A stretch of DNA of 50,641 nucleotides. Origin: Blastocatellia bacterium. Lineage in GTDB: Bacteria > Acidobacteriota > Blastocatellia > Chloracidobacteriales > Chloracidobacteriaceae. The DNA is taken from positions 1 to 50,641 of the forward strand of contig JAIBAN010000059.1 of NCBI GenBank assembly GCA_019695185.1, in the 5' to 3' direction. Made by a program: the position numbers and the translations under genes. This document shows positions 9,636-18,100 of this stretch, piece by piece; position 1 is the stretch's first letter, and every line of letters starts with the position of its first letter. Under the pieces are notes generated by a model. It had not been told where the DNA came from, ran no database searches, and worked only from the letters and a program-made list of their open reading frames with translations.

Positions 9636-10151
9636 TCAATTACGGGTGGCGACTTTTACTCGTCCGATACATCCATCTGTTTGACAGAGACAGGTGAAAT
9701 CCCAGGGGGAGGCTGGAATGGGATGCAGCAAATAGTCATAGGTGATTTCTTCATTCGCTTCCAAATCGTAGAGTGCAATCAGCTCCCCTGCGGCATTAAA
9801 ACTCGAATTTGGTTCACAGGAATGATTTGTGACGTGGATGGGCATCACTTTTTTTGACCAATAATCGAAGAGGTAGATACATTCCCCCTTTGAAAACTTA
9901 CGACTGGTAAAGAGACTTTTTCCTTTGGTGTCGCTTTCGACAACATGGAAATCCTTGGAAACCGACAGCGGCATATCTTTGTATTCCTTGCAAAATCGTT
10001 GGGACAATGGGTTGAAAATTAAGTACGGGCCGCACCGTACCGGACTTGGCAGCAGAAAACAATCGAAATCCGGCGGGTGGTCTGGGAAAAAGGTACTGTA
10101 TTTCAAGTTAGGGCGGGCCTCAAAATCCGCCCTCATGACATTCAGCAACAC
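9636..10151 (-). CDS. Small SET-domain protein
   Basis: 171 residues from a GTG at 10151; an ATG six codons in (10136) is an alternative start, and neither has a perfect Shine-Dalgarno. The C-terminal half shows the SET-domain signature: TNHSCEPNS (the NHSCxPN S-adenosylmethionine/lysine-channel motif), then NEEITYDY, then a post-SET-like Cys cluster (CLCQTDGCIG). The first 65 residues are not recognised. Known SET proteins are lysine methyltransferases; bacterial ones act on a few protein substrates, and the substrate here cannot be told. It lies downstream of the hydrogenase-kinase-regulator operon on the same strand, with a 157-bp gap containing a REP-like palindrome, so cotranscription is doubtful. 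No signal peptide or membrane segment. Confidence 0.8.
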   Translation of the reverse strand: MLLNVMRADFEARPNLKYSTFFPDHPPDFDCFLLPSPVRCGPYLIFNPLSQRFCKEYKDMPLSVSKDFHVVESDTKGKSLFTSRKFSKGECIYLFDYWSKKVMPIHVTNHSCEPNSSFNAAGELIALYDLEANEEITYDYLLHPIPASPWDFTCLCQTDGCIGRVKVATRN

Positions 10152-10261
10152 GGAGTGTCATCTCCCATTTTCAGCCAGGACAGGATTGGGGTTGGTGGTG
10201 CATCGCAGGGATTTGATGGACGGGATGGCCAGGGATACCGGGTTTGGGGGCGGCTTTTTAT

Positions 10262-10290
10262 GGAGTGCGGCGAACCAGTTGCCGCACTCC
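10262..10290. repeat. Solo REP-like palindrome related to the 5.4-kb element
   Basis: GGAGTGCGGC and GCCGCACTCC pair around a 9-nt loop. The right flank continues with AAATTTCCA, as in the ends of the 151-bp element at 5388-5538. It lies just after the stop of the response-regulator gene (minus strand). It is probably a dispersed repeat that may also stabilise or end the transcript. Confidence 0.65.
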
Positions 10291-10308
10291 AAATTTCCAA
10301 ACGCCTTC

Positions 10309-10956
10309 CTAAGGCTCAATCAACTGATTGCGGATGGCATATCGAACCAGGTCGCTCATGGAATGCAGGTTGAGCTTGGTGAGAATTCGGCCCCGATGGG
10401 TTTCAATGGTTTTGACACTGATGTCGAGCAGGTCGGCGATTTCCTTGTTGGATTTGCCTTCTGCCAACAATTGCACGATTTGCCGCTCGCGGGAGGTTAA
10501 AGGGTCTTTGGGGATTTCTCCGGCCACGCCGTTTCGGAGGAATCCTTCGAGCATCATCTCGGAAATTTTGGCCGTGAAAAACGGTTCCTGCTTGCAAAGG
10601 GCTTCAACCGCAGCCGTCAATACCCGTCCGGCATCTGATTTGAGCACGTAACCACGAGCACCGGCCTCCAGCACTTCGCGGACCAATTGCTCCGAGTCAT
10701 GGACCGACAAAACCAGCACCTGGGCCTGCGGCACAGCCTTGCGCAGTTGCCGGGTGGCCTCCAGGCCGTTCATTTCCGGCATGGAAATATCCATGATAAT
10801 CAGGTCCGGAAGGAGTTTTCGGGCTTTTTCCACTGCTTCCAAGCCGGTGACGGCTTCATCAACCACTTCCCATTTGGGGTTGGAATCGAGCAGAGTGCGC
10901 AACCCCTGGCGGACGATTTCATGGTCATCAGCAATTAAGATACGGACTTTTTTCAC
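10309..10956 (-). CDS. NarL/FixJ-family response regulator
   Basis: 215 residues from a GTG start that overlaps the kinase stop by 4 bp (GTGA), indicating translational coupling. The receiver domain (1-120) has the acidic pair D10-D11, phospho-acceptor D56 in IIMDISMP, S84 and K106. The C-terminal LuxR-type helix-turn-helix (about 150-212) has LTSRERQIVQLLAEGKSNKEIA and VKTIETHRGRI. Both domains are full length with all key residues. By family it is phosphorylated by its partner kinase and binds DNA as a dimer. It is the last gene of the hydrogenase-subunit/PAS-kinase/regulator unit, so it is the likely transcriptional output. Target promoters are unknown. Confidence 0.95.
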   Translation of the reverse strand: MKKVRILIADDHEIVRQGLRTLLDSNPKWEVVDEAVTGLEAVEKARKLLPDLIIMDISMPEMNGLEATRQLRKAVPQAQVLVLSVHDSEQLVREVLEAGARGYVLKSDAGRVLTAAVEALCKQEPFFTAKISEMMLEGFLRNGVAGEIPKDPLTSRERQIVQLLAEGKSNKEIADLLDISVKTIETHRGRILTKLNLHSMSDLVRYAIRNQLIEP

Positions 10957-12614
10957 ATTCTTCCTCGTGGAAGGATAACCCTGATAACGGTTCCCAGGGG
11001 GCTGGTTTCGATTTCCAGGTCTCCTCCCAACTGTTTGGCCCGTTCGCGCATGCCGGGGATGCCAACGCCCAGGGTAAAAGAGCCTGAATGATTTTCGACC
11101 TTTAGTTTATCCAAAAAGCCACTGCCTTCATCCTGAACTTCCAACCGGACGGTGGAGGGCTCAAACGTGAGACGGACACCGGCCCGACGGCTGCCCGAAT
11201 GCCGATGAATATTGGCCAGTGCTTCCTGCACAATCCGAAACAAGGCAGTTTCTATTTCCTTGGGGAGGCGTCCGGTTTCCTTTTGATACTCCAGGGTGAC
11301 CTGGATGCCGGTTCGCTGGCTAAAGCCGGAGACATAGGATTTGAGCGCCGCCGCCAATCCCAAATCATCCAACAGGGGCGGATGGAGCAGGTAGGAAAGG
11401 TTCCGGACCTCGCGCGAGCATTGTTCAGTCAGCGCCAGACTGTCGAGCAGGATTTTGCGGGCCTGTGAATTGTGGCTGATATCCGGCAATTGCAACAACA
11501 TGGACAGATTCATGGAAAGTCCCGCCAGGTTTTGCGCGGTTCCATCGTGAAGTTCCCGTGCAATGCGGCGGCGTTCTTCATCCTGAGCCGAGAGCAGGCT
11601 GGCACTCAGGGCACGTAATTCGCCTTCCCGGTGTTTCAGTTCGGCAGCCGCCTGGGTGCGGGAGGTGATATCGCGGATAACGGTAATCACCCACCTGCCA
11701 TGAGGCGTTTGCATGGGGCTGAGCATGATGTCCACCGGGAATTCGCTGCCATCCTTGCGTCGGCCAAAAAGCTCCAGGTCAACCCCCATCGGACGCAGGT
11801 GGGGTTCAGCCGTATAACGAGTCCGGTGCCCCACATGCCGTTTACGATACCGTTCGGGCAAAAGCTGTTCGATGGAATGGTGGACCAGTTCCTCGCGGCG
11901 ATAGCCAAACATACGTTCGGTTTGGGAATTGACCCGTTCAATGGTTCCACACTGATTGACCACCACCACCGTGTCAGGGGCAAATTCAAACAGGCTGCGC
12001 AACATTTCCTCATTGTCGCGCAACGCGGCCTCGGTTTGTTTCAGTTCGGTGATGTCAAAACCAATGCCATGCAAAATCCAGGGCTGTCCATCCTGATGGC
12101 GGACCATTTTGATCTCACACTGAAACCAGACGACCCGCCCATCGCGGGCCAGAACCCGATAAACGGAACTGAGTGGGGTTCCAGTGGAAAACGTTTTGGC
12201 TGCCTCAATGCTCCATCGGGCTTTGTCGTCAGGATGAATCTGGCGATACCAGCGGGTTGGGTCACCCAGCCATTCCTCCTGGGTAAATCCAAGACTCCGT
12301 TCAATCTGGGGGCTGACATAGGCTTCCGATACGCCCTTGTCAATAAACGCCAAAAACGCCACGGCTGGAATCAGTTCGACCAGGATCTGATACACGTCCT
12401 TGAATTCGGTGATCTCCCGATCATTCTCAGGGAACTGTTTCATTTCGGCCAGCGGTTTGACGTTTTTCAACAAGTGCAGGGGCAGGGAAAAACCAGCCAG
12501 GAGGTTTAACACCGACTCAGCTTGAACCAGGTGGTTGGGCGATGGGCCATCTGACGGATGATTGACCCGGTGGGGCAACTTCGTTTCAAGCGGGGGAAAG
12601 CTGGATTCACTCAT
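10953..12614 (-). CDS. Soluble PAS-PAS sensor histidine kinase (NarX/DegS type)
   Basis: 553 residues from the ATG at 12614, preceded by AAAGGGG and overlapping the hydrogenase stop codon by 8 bp. An in-frame start at 12722 lies inside the hydrogenase gene and is less likely. Regions: an unassigned N-terminus (1-75), PAS 1 (about 77-192, ending in the PAC-like GIGFDITELKQ), PAS 2 (about 201-320, ending VIRDITSRTQ), a HisKA_3 dimerisation domain with phospho-acceptor H356 (RRRIARELHDGTAQN), and a HATPase_c domain (about 444-549, DEGSGF and GIPGMRERAKQLGG). There is no transmembrane segment, so it senses a cytoplasmic signal. PAS folds can carry haem, flavin or a partner contact, but no haem or flavin ligand can be assigned here. 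The architecture recalls HoxJ, the PAS kinase that reads the regulatory hydrogenase, though HoxJ is not HisKA_3 type. Confidence 0.93.
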   Translation of the reverse strand: MSESSFPPLETKLPHRVNHPSDGPSPNHLVQAESVLNLLAGFSLPLHLLKNVKPLAEMKQFPENDREITEFKDVYQILVELIPAVAFLAFIDKGVSEAYVSPQIERSLGFTQEEWLGDPTRWYRQIHPDDKARWSIEAAKTFSTGTPLSSVYRVLARDGRVVWFQCEIKMVRHQDGQPWILHGIGFDITELKQTEAALRDNEEMLRSLFEFAPDTVVVVNQCGTIERVNSQTERMFGYRREELVHHSIEQLLPERYRKRHVGHRTRYTAEPHLRPMGVDLELFGRRKDGSEFPVDIMLSPMQTPHGRWVITVIRDITSRTQAAAELKHREGELRALSASLLSAQDEERRRIARELHDGTAQNLAGLSMNLSMLLQLPDISHNSQARKILLDSLALTEQCSREVRNLSYLLHPPLLDDLGLAAALKSYVSGFSQRTGIQVTLEYQKETGRLPKEIETALFRIVQEALANIHRHSGSRRAGVRLTFEPSTVRLEVQDEGSGFLDKLKVENHSGSFTLGVGIPGMRERAKQLGGDLEIETSPLGTVIRVILPRGRM

Positions 12615-13671
12615 GGGATTCCCCTTTCTTTCCCGTTGGTTGTGGGTGCGAAGGCGTAGCCTGGGGGTGCCGCCAGTCAGGGGCCCGGTTGAGCGAATCC
12701 ATCGTATACCGCCGCAGGGCATGAATGGACCGCCCGTAGGTCAGCACCGCCTGTGTGGAAAGCAGTGAACCGGGTGGCTGGTCCATAAACGGCATGAATT
12801 TATCGGGAAATCCCGGCATGGTGCAGCCAATACAGATGCCTCCAACGCTCGGACAACCTCCCACACCATTGACCCAATGTCGTTTGCCGACATTGCATTG
12901 CACCACTGGTCCCCAGCAGCCCAGTTTGACGATACACTGTTCGGAGCCGTAATTTTCAGCAAACTGAGCCTGTTCATAATAGCCGCCCCGGTCACAACTC
13001 TCATGGACTGTGGCTGAAAACAGCCATTTGGGCCGCAGTACCTCATCCAAAGGAATCATTGGTGCCCGTCCGGCAATCTGAAAAAGCAGATACAGCAAGG
13101 TTTCGGTCAGGTTGTCGGGTTGGGTGGGGCAGCCGGGGACGCACACAATGGGGTTCCCACTGGAGGATTTCCAGTTCCAGCCCAGGTAGTCCGGCACGCC
13201 CATTGCCCCGGTCGGGTTTCCGGCCATGGCATGAATCCCGCCGTAGGCGGCACAGGTTCCCACCGCCACAACCGCCCAGGCGTGCGGAGCCAGACGGTCC
13301 ATCCAGGTGCAGGTGGGAATGGGCTGACCGGTTTCAGGGTCGGTTCCCAGAGCAGCCCAATACCCTTCGGCCTTGTTTTTTTCATTGGGGAGCGAGCCTT
13401 CGACCACCAGAATAAAGGGCGAGAGCAATCCGGTGGCGGCTTTTTCCAGGTAGCTCAGATACTCACCGCCATTTTCATAGGAATAAAAAGGGTTTAAGAG
13501 TTTGACATTCGGCATGCCGGGCAGACTGCCCTGCAGGAGGTCTTCAAGACTGGGTTGGGTTGCCGCCGTCAGGGCGACTGATTCTCCGTCGCACCCCAAT
13601 CCGGCTGTAATCCATAAAATGGTAACCAGGAGAGGAGCAGGCCGGGCTGGTTGGTGAAAGATTGTACCCAT
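12607..13671 (-). CDS. hhyS: [NiFe]-hydrogenase small subunit, group 1h/actinobacterial type, without large subunit
   Basis: 354 residues from the ATG at 13671. A further upstream in-frame start (13917) lies beyond the promoter at 13780-13807 and would add basic, unlikely sequence. The protein carries electron-relay iron-sulfur clusters. Proximal-cluster motifs are GLGCDGE (C27, with D28/E30 in place of the usual CxxC second Cys), GTCAAYGG (C140) and VPGCPTQPDN (C181). Distal and medial ligands are H223, C226, C246, C252, C259, C273, C280 and C283. A non-Cys proximal ligand (Asp) is reported for the actinobacterial-type enzyme of Ralstonia. There is no Tat signal, so it is cytoplasmic, as in group 1h. 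The large subunit normally follows directly; here the next gene, overlapping by 8 bp, is a PAS kinase. The catalytic partner must be elsewhere, or this subunit acts alone as a redox or H2-linked sensor. Confidence 0.92.
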   Translation of the reverse strand: MGTIFHQPARPAPLLVTILWITAGLGCDGESVALTAATQPSLEDLLQGSLPGMPNVKLLNPFYSYENGGEYLSYLEKAATGLLSPFILVVEGSLPNEKNKAEGYWAALGTDPETGQPIPTCTWMDRLAPHAWAVVAVGTCAAYGGIHAMAGNPTGAMGVPDYLGWNWKSSSGNPIVCVPGCPTQPDNLTETLLYLLFQIAGRAPMIPLDEVLRPKWLFSATVHESCDRGGYYEQAQFAENYGSEQCIVKLGCWGPVVQCNVGKRHWVNGVGGCPSVGGICIGCTMPGFPDKFMPFMDQPPGSLLSTQAVLTYGRSIHALRRYTMDSLNRAPDWRHPQATPSHPQPTGKKGESHE

Positions 13672-13779
13672 AGGAACCCCGAGATGAAAAGCTGGTTGGG
13701 ATAGTGAAGGGAGGGCAAGGGGCCTTGTATTTAGGTTCCCATCATAATCCAATTTTTGCCGGATGCAAGTCATCCACTT

Positions 13780-13807
13780 ATCATATAGTCTGATAATAAA
13801 AATACAA
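13780..13807 (-). promoter_or_regulatory. Sigma70-like promoter for the hydrogenase-subunit operon
   Basis: Read on the minus strand: -35 TTGTAT (13802-13807), 16-bp spacer, -10 TATGAT (13780-13785), giving a leader of about 100 nt before the ATG at 13671. The region is clearly more AT-rich than its surroundings. Its position supports the shorter hydrogenase start. Confidence 0.5.
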
Positions 13808-14200
13808 TCAAGCCGGTTTGATTTGGTTGGTTTCGGAAGGGTGTGGGGTTCTTTTCTTTCCGTGGTCCTGCGGGCTCGCTCCTCCCCCCTACCAATCCAC
13901 GTGGTGACTTGGTTCATTTGACAGGTGGCTGGATGTTTCCCCTACCTACTTAGGTAGTTGTGCAGTTCCGACAGGTTCAGTATCCTCGCCTCATCAATTC
14001 ACTGATTTTTCAAGCATATCTTTACGATTGGTTTTTCCGGTTAAAACAGGGTTTTTCCATTGATCGCAAGCCTGTCGGGCATGGTTCTTTGTCAATTTAT
14101 TGATGTTCTTCTGTGAGAGATTTTGTCGGTTTATTTTGCGTTGTACCACGTATTGCATCCCTCCATTCGGTTGATTTGTGTGACAATTTGAGTTTGTTTG
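13808..14200. other. AT-rich gap without a convincing gene
   Basis: Between the hydrogenase-operon promoter and the terminator-like hairpins at 14201 I see no ORF with a ribosome binding site or recognisable domain. A small palindrome (CTACC/GGTAG, about 13943-13957) is present. Because two plus-strand terminator-like hairpins follow, an untranslated small RNA on the plus strand is possible but not shown. Confidence 0.4.
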
Positions 14201-14245
14201 GGACCACTCACCGGACCCTACTTCCCTGGGTGGTCCATTTTTTTT
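14201..14245 (+). terminator. Intrinsic terminator-like hairpin
   Basis: GGACCACTCA pairs with TGGGTGGTCC (one wobble) around a 16-nt loop and is followed by ATTTTTTTT. The orientation is plus strand, yet no plus-strand gene lies upstream for more than 4 kb, so the transcript it would end is unknown. Confidence 0.6.
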
Positions 14246-14291
14246 CAGAGTCTGACGCAGGTCTATCCTCATCCTGACAGATTACGTTCCC

Positions 14292-14323
14292 GCTCTCTGC
14301 CGCTGCGGAGAGCTTTTCTTTTT
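14292..14323 (+). terminator. Second intrinsic terminator-like hairpin
   Basis: A 9-bp stem (GCTCTCTGC with GCGGAGAGC, one wobble), a CGCT tetraloop, then TTTTCTTTTT. It lies about 50 bp upstream of the lipoprotein start at 14376 and 47 bp after the first hairpin. It could end an upstream small RNA or attenuate the lipoprotein leader. Confidence 0.6.
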
Positions 14324-14375
14324 ACACTTTCCATTTTCTCACGCCCAAAGGCGTATCCATGAAGGCAGAAAACCT

Positions 14376-15005
14376 ATGAAACAGCTTGTATTTTGTATTC
14401 TTTTAGCTTGCACTTTGACTGCTTGCGGAGGCGACCCGGCAGCCAGCCAGCCAGCCAAACCCGAAACCACAACCACCAAACCTGAAACCGCCAAAACTGA
14501 TGCCGCCCCAGCGAAAAAAGCCGAAGCGGCGCATCCCTGGGCTGGTTTTAACGTGGGTTCCTTTGCCAAAACCAAATCCACCGTGGTAACGCAGGTGGCA
14601 GGCAAGCCATTTACCACCACCAGCACCATCACCTACACATTGCTGGAAAAAACGGCTGACAAAGCCATTGTTGAAATGGAAACCGAGGTCATGGGCAGCA
14701 AAACCAAAACCAAGACGGAAATCCCACTTTCCGGAACCGGCGGTGCCGTCGCGGGTGGTGCCACACCGGCTGGAACGGCTGCCCCGACGCCCAAGGGCGA
14801 AGGCTCGGAAGACCTGACGGTGGGCGGTAAAACGGTCCATTGCAAGTGGATGGAAATCGAAACCAGTGCCGCGGGGAACAATGTGTCAAGCAAAGTCTGG
14901 ACCTCCAGTGAAGTGCCCGGCAGCATGGTCAAATCCCAGTCAAAAACAACCGGTGCCGCCTCTTCTGAGGCAACCGTGGAACTGGTGGATTTTGGTGTGA
15001 AATAA
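14376..15005 (+). CDS. Small lipoprotein of unknown function
   Basis: 209 residues; GAAGG lies 10 nt before the ATG. The N-terminus is a classic lipoprotein signal with lipobox LTAC (C17), followed by a low-complexity Pro/Lys/Thr/Ala linker (about 18-50). The folded part begins WAGFNVGSFAKTKST and is rich in Thr/Lys beta strands (TSTITYTLLEKTADKAIVEMETEVMG, VGGKTVHCKWMEIET, KVWTSSEVPG), suggesting a beta-rich lipid- or ligand-binding fold of the general LolA/outer-membrane-lipoprotein style; no family is assigned. A terminator-like hairpin follows, and a propeller sensor kinase gene starts 172 bp downstream. Membrane-anchored by inference. Confidence 0.85.
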   Translation: MKQLVFCILLACTLTACGGDPAASQPAKPETTTTKPETAKTDAAPAKKAEAAHPWAGFNVGSFAKTKSTVVTQVAGKPFTTTSTITYTLLEKTADKAIVEMETEVMGSKTKTKTEIPLSGTGGAVAGGATPAGTAAPTPKGEGSEDLTVGGKTVHCKWMEIETSAAGNNVSSKVWTSSEVPGSMVKSQSKTTGAASSEATVELVDFGVK

Positions 15006-15127
15006 ATACCTGCAAAGTTTTTTTACCGGTACCGGGCGGAGCCCTTCCTTTTTCCGGTTGGAAAAGGTTGAATCCCAAATGGCATGAAAGGCAATTGGCC
15101 ATGATTTCAATCTTGGAAAATCAACGG

Positions 15128-15156
15128 AAAATACGGCTCCGCCTGGTATTTTTTTT
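15128..15156 (+). terminator. Hairpin plus T-tract between lipoprotein and sensor kinase
   Basis: AAAATAC pairs with GTATTTT, with an inner GG/CC pair, and runs into T's to 15156. It lies 123 bp after the lipoprotein stop and 21 bp before the sensor kinase start, so the two genes are probably separate transcripts, or the hairpin sits in the kinase leader. Confidence 0.5.
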
Positions 15157-15176
15157 GAACCGAAGGGGGAATGGCA

Positions 15177-18100
15177 ATGACCGGCAATTGGAGTAAACGT
15201 CAGTTTTGGATTCAAATCTGGTTGCTGGTTGTCAGTTGTGGCTGGTGTTGGGCTCCGGTCAGTGCAGAACAACTCCCTGTCAAACATTTCACCTCCAGTG
15301 ACGGGCTGGCCCAGGACCGGGTCAAACGGATCGTCCGTGATCAGCGAGGGTTTCTCTGGATTTGTACCAGTGATGGACTGAGTCGGTTCGACGGGAGCCA
15401 GTTTGTCAATTATGTTCCAGACCTGGACCGTGCCCAGTCCATGAATGATGTGCTGGTAACTGCCCAGGGTGAATATTGGGCGGCTACCAACGGGGCCGGA
15501 GTATTGCGCCTTCATTTCAACGGTCCCCCTGAAGTTGAACCACTCACCGCTGTTCACCGCTTTCGCAACCAGGACCAGTTTTATTTTACAGTGTATCCTC
15601 AGGGTGAAGACCCACGCAGCAACCGGGTAAATGCCTTGTTTGAAGACCGGAATCACATCATTTGGGCCGGGACGGACAATGGCGTGTTTTTTCTCGACCG
15701 GAGAAACGGTCAAAAGGCATTTACCCGGCTTGAATACCGGATTCCAGCCTTCACTGAGCGTCCATTACCGGTGTGGGCATTTGTTGAGGATACAGAAGGA
15801 ACCCTTTGGATAGGCACTGCCTCGGGGTTGATTAAACGATCTGCCAATGGCCGGGTTGAAGCTGACTGGGGAAATCTGGGGGCACAGATTGGCGCGGTTC
15901 TGACCCTGGTCAAAGATTCAGCCGGAAGAATCTGGGCCGGACATAGAAAAGGCGTGTTTGTTTTTTACCCGGCAGGAGTTCCTGCCTTACCCGGAGTCAG
16001 TTGGGAGCCGCCGCCGGGTCCGGTTGAGCCGCCGCCCCGCTTCCAGGTTCCGCCGGACCTGGGCATTGGCCTGTGGCTTTCAACCGCCAATGGGCTGCCC
16101 CACAATCTGGTTTCGGCGCTCTATCAGGCCACCGACGGGAGTTTCTGGATTTCCACCCGTGGTGGTTTGGTGCATTGGAATCAAGGAAAAGTCAGGACCT
16201 ACACAACCGCCAATGGCCTGATTGACTATCGGGTTCCAGCCATCACGGAGGACCAGGCTGGCAACCTGTGGCTGGGAAGCACCCTGTCGGGTGTGCTCAA
16301 ATGGTACCAAAACGGCTTCACCACGTTTACCGAGGCTGACGGTTTGGGCAGTATCGGAGTTCATTCCATTTTTCCGAATCGGGCCGGACAGGTCTGTGTC
16401 ATCACCGGGGTGTCTTCGCTGTTTCTCAATCAGTTTGATGGAAAAAGATTTCATACCGTTCAGCCGGGAACTCCCGACAGTCTGGCAACTCATAGTGTGG
16501 CACTCCGGTCACCTCTGATGATTGAAGACCATACCGGCAACATGTGGGTGGCCCGCAACGACGGCCTGTATCGCTTTCCACCGGTTGAGCAAGTGGAAAA
16601 GCTGGCGACTGTAACGCCCCTCAACATCTATCAAACCAAAGACCATGGCTTGACCGATAACAAAATCAGCCGTGTGTTTGAGGATTCCAAAGGGGATGTT
16701 TGGATTGCATCCGAAGACCATGATTGTCTCAGCCGCTGGAACCGAACCACAGGCACCTTCGAACATTATTCGGACAAAGATGGAATCCCACCCTGGTGTT
16801 CGCCCATCTGCTTTCGGGAGGACCGTTCGGGGGCCATCTGGATTGGCACATTGGAAGGGCGGGTGCTGCGCTATCGGAACCGTCGGTTTGAGGAATGGGC
16901 CGGGCCGCTGGGCCTGCCTGCCGGGCAGATAATGGATTTATGGGTTGACCGGGGCGGACAGTTGTGGATTGCCATTAACGGGGGCGGCCTGCGCTGTATT
17001 TCCGACCCAACCGTCGCCCGGCCACAACTTAAAAAACTGCCTTCCCTCACTGAATCCAGGCTTAAAACCGTCCGGTGCATAGTTGAAGATGGTTTTGGAA
17101 CCCTCTACTTCGGAACCAATCAGGGGATTTTTCATTTTGACCCGGCAACCGAACAAATCACTCATTACACAACTGCGGACGGGTTGGTGAACGGAGAAGT
17201 TCAGGCCGCATTTGTTGACTCCAGTCAGGTTCTATGGTTTGGCACCTCAAATGGACTGTCCCGACTGGCACCCAAACCTTCACTGCCAGCCACCGCTCCC
17301 TCCATTTACCTGCGCCAGGTTGTAGTGGGTGGGGTTCAAATCCCGCTTTCGGCGCTAGGGGCGACCTGTGTTGCAGCCCCGCCGGTTGCCTGGAACCAAA
17401 ACCAGGTTCAGATTGATTTTTTCGGCATCAATTTTGTGTCAGGGAACAACCTTCGGTACCAATACCGGTTGGGTGGAGGTGAGACGGAGTGGAGCAGCCT
17501 GATTGACCAACGAACCATCAATTTTGCCCTGGCTCCGGGAACCTACCGGTTTGAAGTGCGGGCTGTCGGTTCCAATGGCAGGCAAAGTGTTGCACCAGCC
17601 GTTCTGACCCTGGAGATTTTGCCGCCTTTCTGGCAACGGAGCTGGTTTCTGGCCTTGCTGGCCGGAGGATTGGGTGGCCTTGCCTTTGGGATCCACCGCT
17701 ATCGGATGGCTCAACTGATTCAGCTTGAACGGTTGCGCATCCAGATTGCCGCAGATTTGCACGATGACATTGGGGCCAGCCTGTCACAGGTGGCAATTTT
17801 GAGCGAAGTTGTCCGCCGTCAGGTTGAAGCTGAAAATCTGGCCGTGGTGGCCCAGCCGCTGACCCGGATTGCGGCAATTTCGGCTGAAGCCATGGAAAAC
17901 ATGAGTGATATTGTCTGGTCCATCAATCCCCGCAAGGACCGGGTGAAAGACCTGATTCGCCGGATGCGGCAATATGCAGTCGAATCCCTTTCCACCAGTG
18001 ACATTGCCTTCCGGTTCCAGGCCGTTGAATCCGAGGCGGAAATCAAACTGGCTCCTGATGTCCGGCGGCAGCTTTTCCTCATGTTCAAGGAATGTATCAA

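Noticed and set aside
12607..13671. Hydrogenase small subunit as a complete active uptake hydrogenase
   Set aside because: The catalytic large subunit is absent from the window, so activity cannot be claimed from these genes.
12607..13917. Longer hydrogenase start at 13917
   Set aside because: It lies upstream of a good promoter (13780-13807) and would add about 82 residues of basic low-complexity sequence not seen in the family.
13994..14272. A 92-codon minus-strand reading frame in the gap before the lipoprotein
   Set aside because: It covers the first terminator-like hairpin, has no Shine-Dalgarno or domain, and its composition is that of AT-rich non-coding DNA.
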